Below the pieces are notes generated by a model. The model worked only from the letters and a program-made list of their open reading frames with translations, was not told where the DNA came from and searched no databases. The position numbers were made by a program, and so were the translations under genes. From Planctomyces sp. SH-PL62 (GTDB lineage: Bacteria; Planctomycetota; Planctomycetia; Planctomycetales; Planctomycetaceae), in NCBI GenBank assembly GCA_945893045.1, contig CAMDEA010000020.1:1-64000 (forward strand): a stretch of DNA of 64,000 bases. Reading direction: 5' to 3'. Positions 8,145 through 17,710 of this stretch are shown in pieces (positions within the stretch are counted from its first letter, which is position 1; each line of letters begins with the position of its first letter).

Positions 8145-10778
8145 TTAATGTTGCAACAGAAACTCGCGTGTGTTGATCAGGCTCCACAGAATGTTCTGCA
8201 AACCGTTTTCGGGACTCTCGGAACCTGCGATGAACTTCAGGCAGGCGTCGCGTTCCATTTCTGTCGGCAGCCGGCTCAGAGTTGCCAGATACAATTCTTC
8301 AATCTTACTGCCGGTGTCGCCATCCGCTTTGAGTAACTTCGCTGTTCGGCCGGCGGGCTCTCTGATCTTTTCCCAGACTCGCGGGTGATTCGCCAACGTC
8401 AGAACGTGAAAGATCGAGCCGCTGCCGTCACGTTCGCAATCGCATTGCACGGCCGCGTTCCGCTGCGGACGGCCATAGGTTTCCAACACGAAGGACACGA
8501 ATTTGTTTTGCGGCAGGAAGGGGACTTGCACCGTGCTCATCGTCTCCGGCCAGTGATGATATTTCATGTCCATATTCTCGGTCGTGCCGGTCGCCGTGTT
8601 CAGCGCGTCGAGCAACACTTCGGCCGGCAGACGCCGCAGCGGGAAGAAGGCGTAATGCGTGCGATCCGCGGCGGCACCCTCGGCGGGCGTGCTGGCTTGC
8701 TGGTAGGTGCGGCTCTTCAAGATGGTGCGGTGCAGCCAGCGAAGGTCGTACTTGTTCGCCACAAAACCGTCGCAGAGTTCCTTGAGCAGTTCCGGATGCG
8801 TGGCCGGGTTGAATGCTGAGAGGTTGTCCGGCGGGTCGATGATTCCCCGGCCGAAGTAGTGCGCCCAGACTCGGTTCACGATGGCACGAGCGAAGTATGG
8901 GTTGTCCGGCTTCCGCATCCATTCCATCACGAATTCGCGCGGGTCGCGATCATCGGGAACGTTCACAGGCTCGGATTCGCCGAGCAGCCGGAATGTCTTT
9001 GACTCGCGATTGCCGAGCGTGCTGGTGACTCGCGCGGTTTCGCCTTTCTCAAGCAGCCGGCATTCCGCCTGCATCAGCCGCCGAGCCACCTCGGCAATCA
9101 GCTTCGCGCGTTTGTCGAGGGCCGTTGTTTCCTGCCGGTACTTTTCGGCTTGAGCCATGACCTCTTTCGCCGCGTTGAGCAACTCGCGTTGCTTGGCGAT
9201 CTCTGATTCGTCTCCTTTGGCTTTCTCCAGCTTGGCGATCTCAGCGGTGAGCTTGTCGATGTCTTGCTTGGCTTTCCGGCTCTCGTCGTCGAGTTTCTTC
9301 CCTTCCCCTTCTTTGCGTTGCTTGATGTCGGCTTCGAGCTGCTTGGCTTCGTCGTTCATCTTCTTGAAGTGCGCCGCGGCATCCGGGAACTGCTTCTCGT
9401 TCTTGTCCGAGAACCCGACCGTGCGGACCCGCATGAAGAGGTTGGCGAAGTCGAGCAGGTCTTCTTGCTGCCAATTGTCATGCGGATGCCGGTGACACTG
9501 AGCACATTCCATTCGCAAACCAAGAAACGCATGGGCGACTTGCATGGTCCCTTTGACGCCATCCGAGCCGCGTCGCTGCCAGAACAAGTCGAGCGTCTTG
9601 CGGCGGGCATACAGTTCGAGATCAGGCCGTCCCGGTGCGTAGCCCTCGAAGAGCGAATTCACTTCGGCGACATACTCGTCCATCGTCCGCCCTTCGCGGC
9701 TGGTCGCGAGCAGGATGCGTTCGACGAACTCGTCATACTGAACGTTCTCGGCGAGACGAGCACGAATCCAAGCCTGCATCCGCGGCGCGTCGTGTTCCTT
9801 CGAGAGCGCGTCGGCATACACACCGAAGTCCGCCCCCTTCAGGAGATCGCAGAACTTCAGCGTCCACAGGTCCGCGTGACCGGGCCGAGTCACGAGTTCT
9901 TCAATCTTCAGCGCTCGCTTGTCTGTCGAGGCGTCTGCGAGAAACTCGCGAACTTCCTTCGGCGTCGGCAGTTCGCCGACCACGTCGAGATGCACGCGGC
10001 GCAGAAAAGTCGCATCGTCACAGACCTCTGCCGGAGACAAGTTCAGACGCCGGAGCTTCGCGAGAACCTGAGCATCCACAGAATTGTTCGGCGTCACATC
10101 GGGAAACGCATTCGCTCCCGGACGCGGTACGAGCACGCGTGCGGCGGCTGGCTGATCGCGATACCGCACGATCAATCCCGCATCCCCGACACCGACGCCG
10201 GTGACAACTCCCGCGCGGTCAACGGTGGCCACGGCGCGATCGAGCGAATCAAACACGCAAAACGCCGTCACGTCTTCGACGCTGCCGTCAACGAACTCCG
10301 CGGCGACTTTCACTCGGTAGGTCTCACCCGGTTGAGCGACCCGCTCGGTTGGCGAGACTTTCAGTTGTTTCAAACGGGACGGAGCCGCGTCATCCGCAAC
10401 AGCTCCAGCAGCAATCCACGTTCGCAGGATCGCATGCTCGGCGCTGCCAACGCTCATGCGCGGTCCGCCACCGTGTGGAACCAGTCCCGTCCCCTTTTGC
10501 AGCAGCAGACTCGCGTCGGCGTCGAAGAAGTTCAATCGCCGCGCGCGGCTCTCACGGGTGAGTCGCTCGTGATCTCCCTCAGGATCGGCGCTGAACATCG
10601 ATAGCCGAAATCCGTTCTGCCCTTTCACGGCCCCATGACACGTGCCGCCGTTGCAACCGAGCTTGCCAAACAGCGCCGTGACATGCCGCTGATACGACGG
10701 CGAATCTCCCTCGCCCGCGCCGGTCAATCCCGGTGCGACAAGCAGCACGAGTACCGCAATGAAAGGGAATCGGGACAT
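8145..10778 (-). CDS. DUF1549/DUF1553 secreted cytochrome-like protein with Ig-like domain, 877 aa
   Basis: A cleavable signal peptide (about residues 1-21) is followed by a haem motif of the spaced type CNGGTCHG (about residues 42-49). A bacterial Ig-like (BIG2-type) segment comes at about 135-215 (VTAFCVFDSLDRAVATVDRAG). DUF1549 starts at about 232, with a second haem motif CAQCHRHPHD at about 428. A Lys/Glu-rich coiled coil at about 470-580 interrupts the protein before DUF1553 (DNPYFARAIVNRVWAHYFGRGI, about 635 onward). Start is supported by GAGAAGG upstream. It is presumably a periplasmic multi-domain redox protein paired with the adjacent DUF1501 proteins. The coiled coil is long for the family. 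Confidence 0.9.
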   Translation of the reverse strand: MSRFPFIAVLVLLVAPGLTGAGEGDSPSYQRHVTALFGKLGCNGGTCHGAVKGQNGFRLSMFSADPEGDHERLTRESRARRLNFFDADASLLLQKGTGLVPHGGGPRMSVGSAEHAILRTWIAAGAVADDAAPSRLKQLKVSPTERVAQPGETYRVKVAAEFVDGSVEDVTAFCVFDSLDRAVATVDRAGVVTGVGVGDAGLIVRYRDQPAAARVLVPRPGANAFPDVTPNNSVDAQVLAKLRRLNLSPAEVCDDATFLRRVHLDVVGELPTPKEVREFLADASTDKRALKIEELVTRPGHADLWTLKFCDLLKGADFGVYADALSKEHDAPRMQAWIRARLAENVQYDEFVERILLATSREGRTMDEYVAEVNSLFEGYAPGRPDLELYARRKTLDLFWQRRGSDGVKGTMQVAHAFLGLRMECAQCHRHPHDNWQQEDLLDFANLFMRVRTVGFSDKNEKQFPDAAAHFKKMNDEAKQLEADIKQRKEGEGKKLDDESRKAKQDIDKLTAEIAKLEKAKGDESEIAKQRELLNAAKEVMAQAEKYRQETTALDKRAKLIAEVARRLMQAECRLLEKGETARVTSTLGNRESKTFRLLGESEPVNVPDDRDPREFVMEWMRKPDNPYFARAIVNRVWAHYFGRGIIDPPDNLSAFNPATHPELLKELCDGFVANKYDLRWLHRTILKSRTYQQASTPAEGAAADRTHYAFFPLRRLPAEVLLDALNTATGTTENMDMKYHHWPETMSTVQVPFLPQNKFVSFVLETYGRPQRNAAVQCDCERDGSGSIFHVLTLANHPRVWEKIREPAGRTAKLLKADGDTGSKIEELYLATLSRLPTEMERDACLKFIAGSESPENGLQNILWSLINTREFLLQH

Positions 10779-10797
10779 CGCAAAGCCTTCTCAATAC

Positions 10798-12222
10798 CTA
10801 CGCGAAGATCTCCCGCACCACGTTTCCTTCGACGTCGGTCAGACGAAAATCGCGGCCGGCGTGGCGGTAGGTCAGCCGCTCGTGATCCAGGCCGAGCAGG
10901 TGCAGGATCGTAGCGTGGAAATCGTGAATGTGGACTTCGTTCGAGGCGACCGTGCAGCCGTAGTCGTCGCTCTCGCCGTAGCTGAAGCCCCCTTTCACGC
11001 CGCCTCCGGCCATCCAGGAGGTGAAGGCTTCGGCGTGGTGCTCGCGTCCCTTCGCGTCCTTGCCGGTGTTGAACGGAGTGCGGCCGAACTCGGTGGTCCA
11101 GACGACAAGCGTGTCGTCCAACAGGCCGCGCGACTTCAAATCTTTCAGCAGTCCGGCGATCGGCTGATCCACGTTCTTGGCCAGCGGAGCGTGAGTCGCC
11201 ATGTCGCCGTGTGCATCCCAGTTATTCGACGCGCCGGTGTCGATCAACTCGATGAACCGTACGCCTCGCTCAGCCAGACGCCGCGCCATCAGGCATTGCC
11301 ACGCGAAACCCTTCGTGCTGCCGCGCGGCAAGCCATAGAGCTGCAACGTCGCGTCGCTTTCCTTCGTTAGATCGAACGCCTCGGGTGCGGCCGATTGCAT
11401 ACCGAACGCCGTCTCGAAGGACTTGATGCGCGCGGAGAGATTCGAGTCACCTTCGCGGATCGCGAGATGCCGGCGATTGAATGCTTGAGTCAGACCGAGT
11501 TCCAGTTCCTGCAACGCGGCAACCGGCTGACGTCGTTGAATGTTGGCGATCGGCTCGGCACCGGGCGCGACGGGCGTCCCTTGATGACAACCCGGCAGGA
11601 AGTCGGACGCCCAAACTTGTCCGCCGGCATACGGGGTCAGTGGAGCCAGCACGATGAACGACGGCAGGTTCTGGTTGATCGTCCCCAGGCCGTGACTGAC
11701 CCACGACCCGATACTCGGCCGCGCGAACGTCACCGAGCCGGTGTGAATGCCCAACGTCGCCTGAAAGTGGTCGGCATGGTCGTTGCGCATCGAGCGGATC
11801 AGGCAGAGGTCATCGGCGCACTCGGCAATGCGCGGGAAGAGGTCACTGATCCACAGGCCGGACTCGCCGCGCTGCTTGAATTCCCACTGCGGGCGCTTGA
11901 AGTATTTCTCGACGACGCGGTTGTTGGGAGCGAACGCTTCCAGCATTTTCGCGGGGACTTGGTACGGCTTGTTGTGATCGGCGAAGAGTTTCGGCTTGTA
12001 ATCAAACGAGTCGACGTGCGAAGCCCCACCGCTCATGTTCATGAAGATGACGCGCTTCGCACGCGGCGTGAAATGCGGTGCCTTCGGCGCGAGCGGGTTC
12101 CCATCGGACGACGTGCTTTCCGCCGCGAGTAACTCCGCAACGATTCCCGGTAACAGCAGCGAACCGCCGACGAGCGACTGAACTACAGAACGTCGAGAAC
12201 ACGAACAACGATCGGACTTCAT
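10798..12222 (-). CDS. DUF1501 family protein, 474 aa
   Basis: The N-terminus has an SRRSVVQSL twin-arginine motif (residues 9-17) and hydrophobic core, indicating Tat export. Family features visible: VIFMNMSGGASHVDSFDYKP, CLIRSMRNDHADHF, the late TEFGRTPFNTGKDAKGREHH and WMAGGGVKGG. This His/Asp-rich set is typical of the sulfatase-like DUF1501 proteins. It lies 19 bases upstream of the DUF1549/1553 gene at 8145 and is surely co-transcribed with it. Substrate unknown. Confidence 0.92.
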   Translation of the reverse strand: MKSDRCSCSRRSVVQSLVGGSLLLPGIVAELLAAESTSSDGNPLAPKAPHFTPRAKRVIFMNMSGGASHVDSFDYKPKLFADHNKPYQVPAKMLEAFAPNNRVVEKYFKRPQWEFKQRGESGLWISDLFPRIAECADDLCLIRSMRNDHADHFQATLGIHTGSVTFARPSIGSWVSHGLGTINQNLPSFIVLAPLTPYAGGQVWASDFLPGCHQGTPVAPGAEPIANIQRRQPVAALQELELGLTQAFNRRHLAIREGDSNLSARIKSFETAFGMQSAAPEAFDLTKESDATLQLYGLPRGSTKGFAWQCLMARRLAERGVRFIELIDTGASNNWDAHGDMATHAPLAKNVDQPIAGLLKDLKSRGLLDDTLVVWTTEFGRTPFNTGKDAKGREHHAEAFTSWMAGGGVKGGFSYGESDDYGCTVASNEVHIHDFHATILHLLGLDHERLTYRHAGRDFRLTDVEGNVVREIFA

Positions 12223-12245
12223 GGAGAATCTTTCGCTTCAAAGAA

Positions 12246-12337
12246 CTAACCCGAAGCGTCAGCGAGGGCGAACGCTTCACGCAACTCTGAACTCAACGTC
12301 TTTCGGAGCGTCCGCCCTCGCTGACGCTTCGGGTTAG
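12246..12337. repeat. palindromic repeat, TAACCCGAAGCG family, copy 1
   Basis: Ends CTAACCCGAAGCGTCAGCGA and TCGCTGACGCTTCGGGTTAG are inverted repeats, with GGGCGAACGCTTC/GGCGGACGC words inside. Related copies are at 46516-46611 and 52009-52064. It occupies almost the entire gap between two co-directional genes. Read as protein it gives LTRSVSEG, a string that produces spurious ORFs. Confidence 0.8.
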
Positions 12338-12344
12338 TGTGACC

Positions 12345-14807
12345 TCAATCCACAAACACGAACTCATTGCTGCTCATCAGGACGCGGGCCAGCGCGGACC
12401 ACGCCTTGAGTTCCGCCTGATCGGACGGTGTCTTCAGTTCTGCGAGTTGCTCGCGGTATTGCTTCAGGAAGCCGGCACATTCCTGCTGTTCGTCGGAAGA
12501 GGGTGAGCGGTTCCAGGCGATCTGGTATGCGGCGGAAATCCGCGCAGGCTCGTCGGCTGCCAGCCCGATCGCTCGCGAGGCGAGCTTTGCTGACTCCGCA
12601 TGCGCGAGCGGATCGTTCATGACGAACAACGCTTGCAGCGGCGTCGTGCTGGGGAGTCGCACGCCGGTGCTGGAACTGGGATCGGCTCCGTCGAAGAGCG
12701 CGAGATAGGGGTGCTTCTTCAGACGCTGTTGCATCAGATAGATGCTGCGGCGACGGGTCTCATACGCGGCGACGAACGGATTGTGCTGCGTCCAACCCCA
12801 GGTGTGTTGCGGCGGGAACGGATGCGTGCCTGCCGGTGACTCGTCGAGATCGCCTCCCACGAACAGCAACGTGTCTCGAATGGATTCGGCATCGAGTCGG
12901 TAACGGTTGAACTTCCAGAACAGATCGTTGTTCGGATCGAGTTGAGCGTTTTTGGCCATCGCGGCGAGATCGGAACTGCTGGCGAGTTGCCACGACTGCG
13001 ACAACAGAATCCGTTTGTGCATGGCCTTCACCGACCAGCCGCTTTCCACGAAACGGCTCGCGAGGTAGTCGAGCAGTTCGGGATGCGTCGGAGCTTGGCC
13101 ACGCGCGCCAAAATCATTCGGGGTCTGCACGATTCCCCGACCGAAATGGAACTGCCAGATGCGGTTCACCATCACGCGCGCGGTGAGCGGGTTTTTTCCG
13201 CTGGGGTCCGCGATCCACTCGGCGAGTTGCAGCCGGCCGCTGGTGGCGGCTTCTTTCGGCAGTTCATTCCCGCCGAGGATTGCCGGGAAGTGTCGCGGCA
13301 CTTCCTCACCGAGTCGTTTGGGATCACCACGCATCTGCATTTTGGTGTTGGCCGGTTTGCTGTCGGCCACGGCGTAGGCATCGGGAATCGCGGGAGCTTC
13401 CGCAGCGACGGTTGTGCGTTTTTTCCGAGCCTCGGCCAGAGCCTTTGCGGCGGCATCGACAGCGGCCTTCTTGTCGGGACCATCGGGCAACTTCTTCGCT
13501 TCGGCGTCAGCGGCTTCGAGCGGCTTGATCTCGGCGTCGATCGCCGCGAGTTTCTCACGATGCGGTGCGAGCAGCGCGTCGATCTCCGTTTGAGTTATCA
13601 GCGGTACAAAGTCGGCCGGCTTTTTGTCGGCCTCGGCACCGGGGAAGGGATAGCGCGTGCTCTCGAAGATGCCGTACAGGCCGTAGTAGTCGCTCATCGT
13701 GAAGGGATCGAACTTGTGGTCGTGACAGCGAGCACACGAGATGCTCGAACCGAGGAACGCTCGCCCCAGGTTGTCGATCGTGTCTTCGAGCGTGAGATGA
13801 TGCTCACCCATGCGGCTGCCGCCGAAACGCCGTGCGATCGCCAGATAACCGGTGGCGGTGATGCGCTCGAACCGTTCGGCGTCCGTTCCGCCGGGGAGTA
13901 AATCACCGGCGATCTGCTCGCGCAGGAATTGGTCATACGGCATGTTCCGATTGAATACGCGAATGACCCAATCGCGATATCGGTGAGCTTGCGGCACTGG
14001 ATAGTCAGACGCATTGCCGCAGGTGTCGGCGTAGCGGACCACGTCGAGCCAGTGACGTCCCCAGCGCTCGCCATAGCGCGGAGAATCGAGCAGTCGATCG
14101 ACGACCTTCTCGAACGCATGCGGCGACGTATCCGTCAGGAAGGCGTCCGTCTCGGCCGGCGTGGGTGGCAGACCGGTGAGGTCGAACGTCACCCGTCGCA
14201 GCAACGTCCGCGCATCGGCTGCGGGAGCCGGACTCACGCCCGCTGCTTCCATTCGCGCGAGGAGGAAGTGATCAACCGACGTGCGCGGCCAATCGGCGTT
14301 TCGCACGTTCGGAACCGCCGGATCTGTGACCGGCTGAAACGACCAGAACTGGCGGCCCTCTGCGAGACTCATTCCGTACTTGGGGCGTGTGCTGAGTTCC
14401 TCGACCTGACCCACAGCGGCCTGGCGTGGATCGACGGCTCCGTTCTTCACCCACGCTTCGAGGTCAGCGATTTGAGTGTCGCTCAGTTTCTGCTTCGGCG
14501 GCATTCGCAGGTCTTTGTCGGTCTGCCTCACCGCGAGAATCAGCAGACTCTTGTCTGGATCTCCGGGGACGATCACCGCACCGGAATCTCCTCCGCGCAG
14601 CCAGCCATCGCGAGAGTCGAGCAACAAACCGCCCTGTCGCTTCTTGCTGTCGCGGCTGTGACATTCCGAGCAATGCGTCACCAGAATCGGCCGGATCTTC
14701 TTTTCAAAGAACTCGACCGCTTCGGCAGACGGGTCGGCCGCATGAAGCGCACTCGTGTGGCCAGTCAGCAGTCCAGTGATCAGCAGAAACACGCCAGCGA
14801 ATCGCAT
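12345..14807 (-). CDS. PSCyt1/DUF1549/DUF1553 secreted cytochrome-like protein, 820 aa
   Basis: Signal peptide at about residues 1-23. A planctomycete cytochrome C domain follows with haem motif HCSECHS at about 45-51 and the [11 protein letters not shown] distal region near 100. DUF1549 begins at about 180 ([15 protein letters not shown]) and includes a second [12 protein letters not shown] at about 360. A charged Ala/Lys/Glu-rich linker at about 400-470 leads to DUF1553 ([17 protein letters not shown], about 540). A strong GGAGG ribosome-binding site precedes ATG 14807. First gene of the minus-strand cluster ending at 6487, so probably the operon head. Periplasmic redox role inferred from haem motifs; substrate unknown. 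Confidence 0.92.
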   Translation of the reverse strand: MRFAGVFLLITGLLTGHTSALHAADPSAEAVEFFEKKIRPILVTHCSECHSRDSKKRQGGLLLDSRDGWLRGGDSGAVIVPGDPDKSLLILAVRQTDKDLRMPPKQKLSDTQIADLEAWVKNGAVDPRQAAVGQVEELSTRPKYGMSLAEGRQFWSFQPVTDPAVPNVRNADWPRTSVDHFLLARMEAAGVSPAPAADARTLLRRVTFDLTGLPPTPAETDAFLTDTSPHAFEKVVDRLLDSPRYGERWGRHWLDVVRYADTCGNASDYPVPQAHRYRDWVIRVFNRNMPYDQFLREQIAGDLLPGGTDAERFERITATGYLAIARRFGGSRMGEHHLTLEDTIDNLGRAFLGSSISCARCHDHKFDPFTMSDYYGLYGIFESTRYPFPGAEADKKPADFVPLITQTEIDALLAPHREKLAAIDAEIKPLEAADAEAKKLPDGPDKKAAVDAAAKALAEARKKRTTVAAEAPAIPDAYAVADSKPANTKMQMRGDPKRLGEEVPRHFPAILGGNELPKEAATSGRLQLAEWIADPSGKNPLTARVMVNRIWQFHFGRGIVQTPNDFGARGQAPTHPELLDYLASRFVESGWSVKAMHKRILLSQSWQLASSSDLAAMAKNAQLDPNNDLFWKFNRYRLDAESIRDTLLFVGGDLDESPAGTHPFPPQHTWGWTQHNPFVAAYETRRRSIYLMQQRLKKHPYLALFDGADPSSSTGVRLPSTTPLQALFVMNDPLAHAESAKLASRAIGLAADEPARISAAYQIAWNRSPSSDEQQECAGFLKQYREQLAELKTPSDQAELKAWSALARVLMSSNEFVFVD

Positions 14808-14877
14808 CGCAAAGTCACCTCCGGAGGAAGGTCTACCATGTCGTCACATGGTATTCCTGGAACGAAGGAAACTGAAA

Positions 14878-14952
14878 CAGGCGAGCGGAGCGGCGTCAGC
14901 CCCCCGGTGATTTCGCGCAACACCGGGGGGCTGACGCCGCCCCGCTCGCCTG
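14878..14952. repeat. GC-rich inverted repeat, 32-bp arms
   Basis: CAGGCGAGCGGAGCGGCGTC with the following CAGCCCCCCGGTG is mirrored by CACCGGGGGGCTGACGCCGC and CCCGCTCGCCTG around an 11-base loop. It stands between the SDR stop (14974) and the start of the cytochrome gene (14807), so it could terminate the fatty-acyl operon. Confidence 0.75.
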
Positions 14953-14973
14953 ATTCAATCACAGCGATACGGG

Positions 14974-15855
14974 CTACTTGCTGAGTACTCGTGGCACGGA
15001 ATCCGACGCCACCGGCGATTGCATGGGCTTCGCGATTCGCGGCGGTTCGGCCAGGCCCTGCCACGTCTGCATTCCGGTGAGTACGCCGAGCTTGACTCCC
15101 AGCCAGCGTTGCACGGGACGCGGCAACAGAGTGGTGATGAACGGCAGCAATTTCACTTGCCAGGGCGTTTGCAGCAATTCGCAATTGGATTTCACGGCTC
15201 GGACGATCCGTTCGGCAAGAATTCCGGGAGTCAGCATGGGCATCAGAAACGGTGTCTTCGTGCCGGTAAACATGCCGGTCGCGATGTAACCGGGGCAGAC
15301 GGTCGTGACATGGACATGACCGTGACCGGTGAGCCGTAACTCGGCCAGTAGTGATTCTGAAAAACCCAGCACGGCCCATTTGCTGGCGGCATACGTCGCG
15401 GCGAACGGCAGCGGCAACAGCGCCGATGCGCTGGCGATGTTGACGATGTGCGCTTCCGGCCGTGCGAGCAGTTCCGGCAGCAGCGTGTGAGTCACAGTGA
15501 CGGGGCCGAGGCAGTTGACCTCGAAGATCGCTTTGTGGCGTTCCAGTGGCACGTTCTCAAAGGTGCCGCCGCTGACGATGCCGGCGTTGTTGATCAGGAT
15601 GTCGATCGGCCCATGCTCGGACAGGACGTGGTCATGGACGTCTTGGACGCTCGCGGCGTTGGTCACGTCCATCACATAACCGAACGCTCGCAGATTGGAC
15701 TTGGTCAGCGAGGCAACGGTGTCGGCGACTCGATCGGCATCGCGATCGGTGACGATGATCTCGCCCCCCGCTTTGGCGAAGGTCTTGGCCAACTCACGTC
15801 CCAGGCCGTGGCCGGAACCGGTAATCAGAACTCGTTTGTCTCGAAGCTGCGTCAT
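14974..15855 (-). CDS. short-chain dehydrogenase/reductase, 293 aa
   Basis: Classical SDR with an N-terminal Rossmann fold. The cofactor motif is TGSGHGLGRE at about residues 11-20, NNAG is at about 88-91, the catalytic Ser lies in NIASASALLPL, and the catalytic YAASK is at about 155-159. The TDRDAD after beta-2 has an acidic residue, which favours NAD over NADP. The C-terminal 80 residues extend the core and include an amphipathic stretch (LLPFITTLLPRPVQRWLG), suggesting membrane association. It is third in an operon behind an acyl-CoA ligase and an aldehyde dehydrogenase (28-base gap), so the substrate is probably a fatty aldehyde, alcohol or 3-oxoacyl compound. Specific reaction unproven. 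Confidence 0.88.
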   Translation of the reverse strand: MTQLRDKRVLITGSGHGLGRELAKTFAKAGGEIIVTDRDADRVADTVASLTKSNLRAFGYVMDVTNAASVQDVHDHVLSEHGPIDILINNAGIVSGGTFENVPLERHKAIFEVNCLGPVTVTHTLLPELLARPEAHIVNIASASALLPLPFAATYAASKWAVLGFSESLLAELRLTGHGHVHVTTVCPGYIATGMFTGTKTPFLMPMLTPGILAERIVRAVKSNCELLQTPWQVKLLPFITTLLPRPVQRWLGVKLGVLTGMQTWQGLAEPPRIAKPMQSPVASDSVPRVLSK

Positions 15856-15883
15856 GGCGGCAATTCCAGTTTACTTGAAAAAC

Positions 15884-17710
15884 TTACTTGAATAACCCCG
15901 CGAAGGCGGCATAGGTCAGCTCGCCAACATGGCGGAGCGACGGTTGGTGATAGAGATTGAACAGACTCCAAGCGATGGCTTCGGCGTGCCGATAGCCGGG
16001 GGTCCAAATGGGTTTCGGAACGACGACCAGCGGACCTTCGAGGACCGTGTTTTCGATCGCTTGCAGGCCGAACGTGTTGTGGACCCAGCCGAGTCCGCTT
16101 TGCGGATTGAAGATCGTGCCGCTGGGATGACCGCCCCACGGCAGCGTCAGCAGAGCGAACGCGATCCCCGACCATTGATTGATGCAGACCGTGCCGTATC
16201 GCAGGCGATTGATCGCGGCGCGAAATTCAAATCGCCCCCGTTGCGAATGTCGGAAAGCCGAAGGAACAGTGAGCGTGGCGCAGAGCGTGCCCCATAGTTC
16301 GTCGTTGACGAAGTCGGTGGCTCGGCCGAGAAAAGTGAATTCGTCGGCCGCGTCGAGCGGCATCTCGGCACAGACCGGGACGAACGATTCCTCGCGGCAG
16401 AACAACGGCGAGTCGGCGGGATTCACATCGCGGAACAGCGTCCACGGAAGTTGTGGTAAATCGCGGCGAGCTCCCGCTGTCGGTTGATCCGACTCGTCAC
16501 CGTTGAAAGGACAACCGGTGAAGCGTTCAAAGCGATCAAGCGCACCTGGGTAGTAAGCAACTCGGCGCGGCAGCCGACTAAGGATCGCTTGCAGACGCGA
16601 CAAGAAGTCTTCGCGCTGCGACCAGTGCTTCCAAGTGACCAGCACGCGTGTCGCCAGGCAATTGAAGCCCGCGTTGTTGACGATCGAGGCGGCCACGTTT
16701 TCCGCCTGAGCTTGAAGCTGCATCGAAGAGTAATGCCCCGGCACAACGATCCACGGCGTGACGTTGCCCAGTTCGCTGGTGACTGGCTTGTCGAGCAGCG
16801 GTTCTCCCGTCCGTTTGCGCGTGGCGGCATCGGCCCCCCAAACGATCGCCTCGTGAGCGGCAACTGAGCCGGTGATGTGAACGGCATCGACGAAGTCATG
16901 GTCAATCGCTCGCGCGCCGAACGCGGCGTCGCCAGAGACGATCCGCAGGCAGCCGGCTTCGATCAACGGCGAGAATGCATGCTCAAAGATCGGACGGAGC
17001 GGATCGGTCAGCGGATGCAGTTTCAGCAGGACGACGTGCTGATCGAGAAAGATCTTGCCGAGCACATCCGCCGCCACGATGCCGGTCACGTTGCCGGCTC
17101 CGAGAACCAGACTGGTGGTCGGCAGTCGGTTCTCAACTGGTTTCACGGCGGCGATCGCGTCCTCTTCGCACAAGCTCGATTTCAACCGGACCTGGGCTTG
17201 GAAGTTCACGAAGCAGACCGGATCAAACAGGTCGCGTGTGATCGGCATTACGGGGACTTGCCAACGTCCATCAGCGGCCTGGACCAGCCGGCCCGGCAGC
17301 GGGTTGGACCGACCGCTTTCGAGCGCATTCAGATTGCGGAGCAAGAGCCGCAGGTAACGCAGAGCGATCACCGGGCCGGCGAGAACCTCTTCGGCTCGGC
17401 AAGGGCTGTCGGTCGGGATGTGCTTAATCTCGCAGGCGACATCAACCCAGTTGCGAGCGGACTCGGCGACGGTCGTGATGCAGCGTTCGAGTAGTTCAAT
17501 GCGAGCACGCGGCGACGCGAACAACCAGCGAGCCTGATGCGCGTACAAGTCCGAGAGACTGGCGTGCAACTCGTCCGGCCGCGTCGCGAGATCGCGACTC
17601 GGCAAGTCATCACGCGAGCCGGAAGAACGATCCCGCCGGCGAGTCAACTCGCCAGTGTTGCGTCCAAACGCAGGTGGCTGGGATCGTGCAGGCATGGTTG
17701 GTCGATTCAT
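15884..17710 (-). CDS. aldehyde dehydrogenase superfamily protein, 608 aa
   Basis: Length exceeds the usual roughly 490 residues, with an N-terminal extension of about 100 residues. ALDH-like features: LVLGAGNVTGIVAADVLGK (nucleotide-binding region, about 217-235), TSELGNVTPWIVVPG (the ELGG-type Glu loop, about 313-327), and NNAGFNCLATRVLV with the catalytic Cys (about 344-357). Its ATG overlaps the stop of the acyl-CoA ligase gene by four bases (ATGA), so the two are translationally coupled. The context favours an acyl-CoA or acyl-adenylate reductase or a fatty aldehyde dehydrogenase. NAD(P)-dependent and cytoplasmic by family knowledge. Confidence 0.8.
   Translation of the reverse strand: MNRPTMPARSQPPAFGRNTGELTRRRDRSSGSRDDLPSRDLATRPDELHASLSDLYAHQARWLFASPRARIELLERCITTVAESARNWVDVACEIKHIPTDSPCRAEEVLAGPVIALRYLRLLLRNLNALESGRSNPLPGRLVQAADGRWQVPVMPITRDLFDPVCFVNFQAQVRLKSSLCEEDAIAAVKPVENRLPTTSLVLGAGNVTGIVAADVLGKIFLDQHVVLLKLHPLTDPLRPIFEHAFSPLIEAGCLRIVSGDAAFGARAIDHDFVDAVHITGSVAAHEAIVWGADAATRKRTGEPLLDKPVTSELGNVTPWIVVPGHYSSMQLQAQAENVAASIVNNAGFNCLATRVLVTWKHWSQREDFLSRLQAILSRLPRRVAYYPGALDRFERFTGCPFNGDESDQPTAGARRDLPQLPWTLFRDVNPADSPLFCREESFVPVCAEMPLDAADEFTFLGRATDFVNDELWGTLCATLTVPSAFRHSQRGRFEFRAAINRLRYGTVCINQWSGIAFALLTLPWGGHPSGTIFNPQSGLGWVHNTFGLQAIENTVLEGPLVVVPKPIWTPGYRHAEAIAWSLFNLYHQPSLRHVGELTYAAFAGLFK

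Noticed and set aside
12248..12338. Short ORFs containing the string LTRSVSEG near the TAACCCGAAGCG repeats
   Set aside because: They are translations of the palindromic repeat, not genes.
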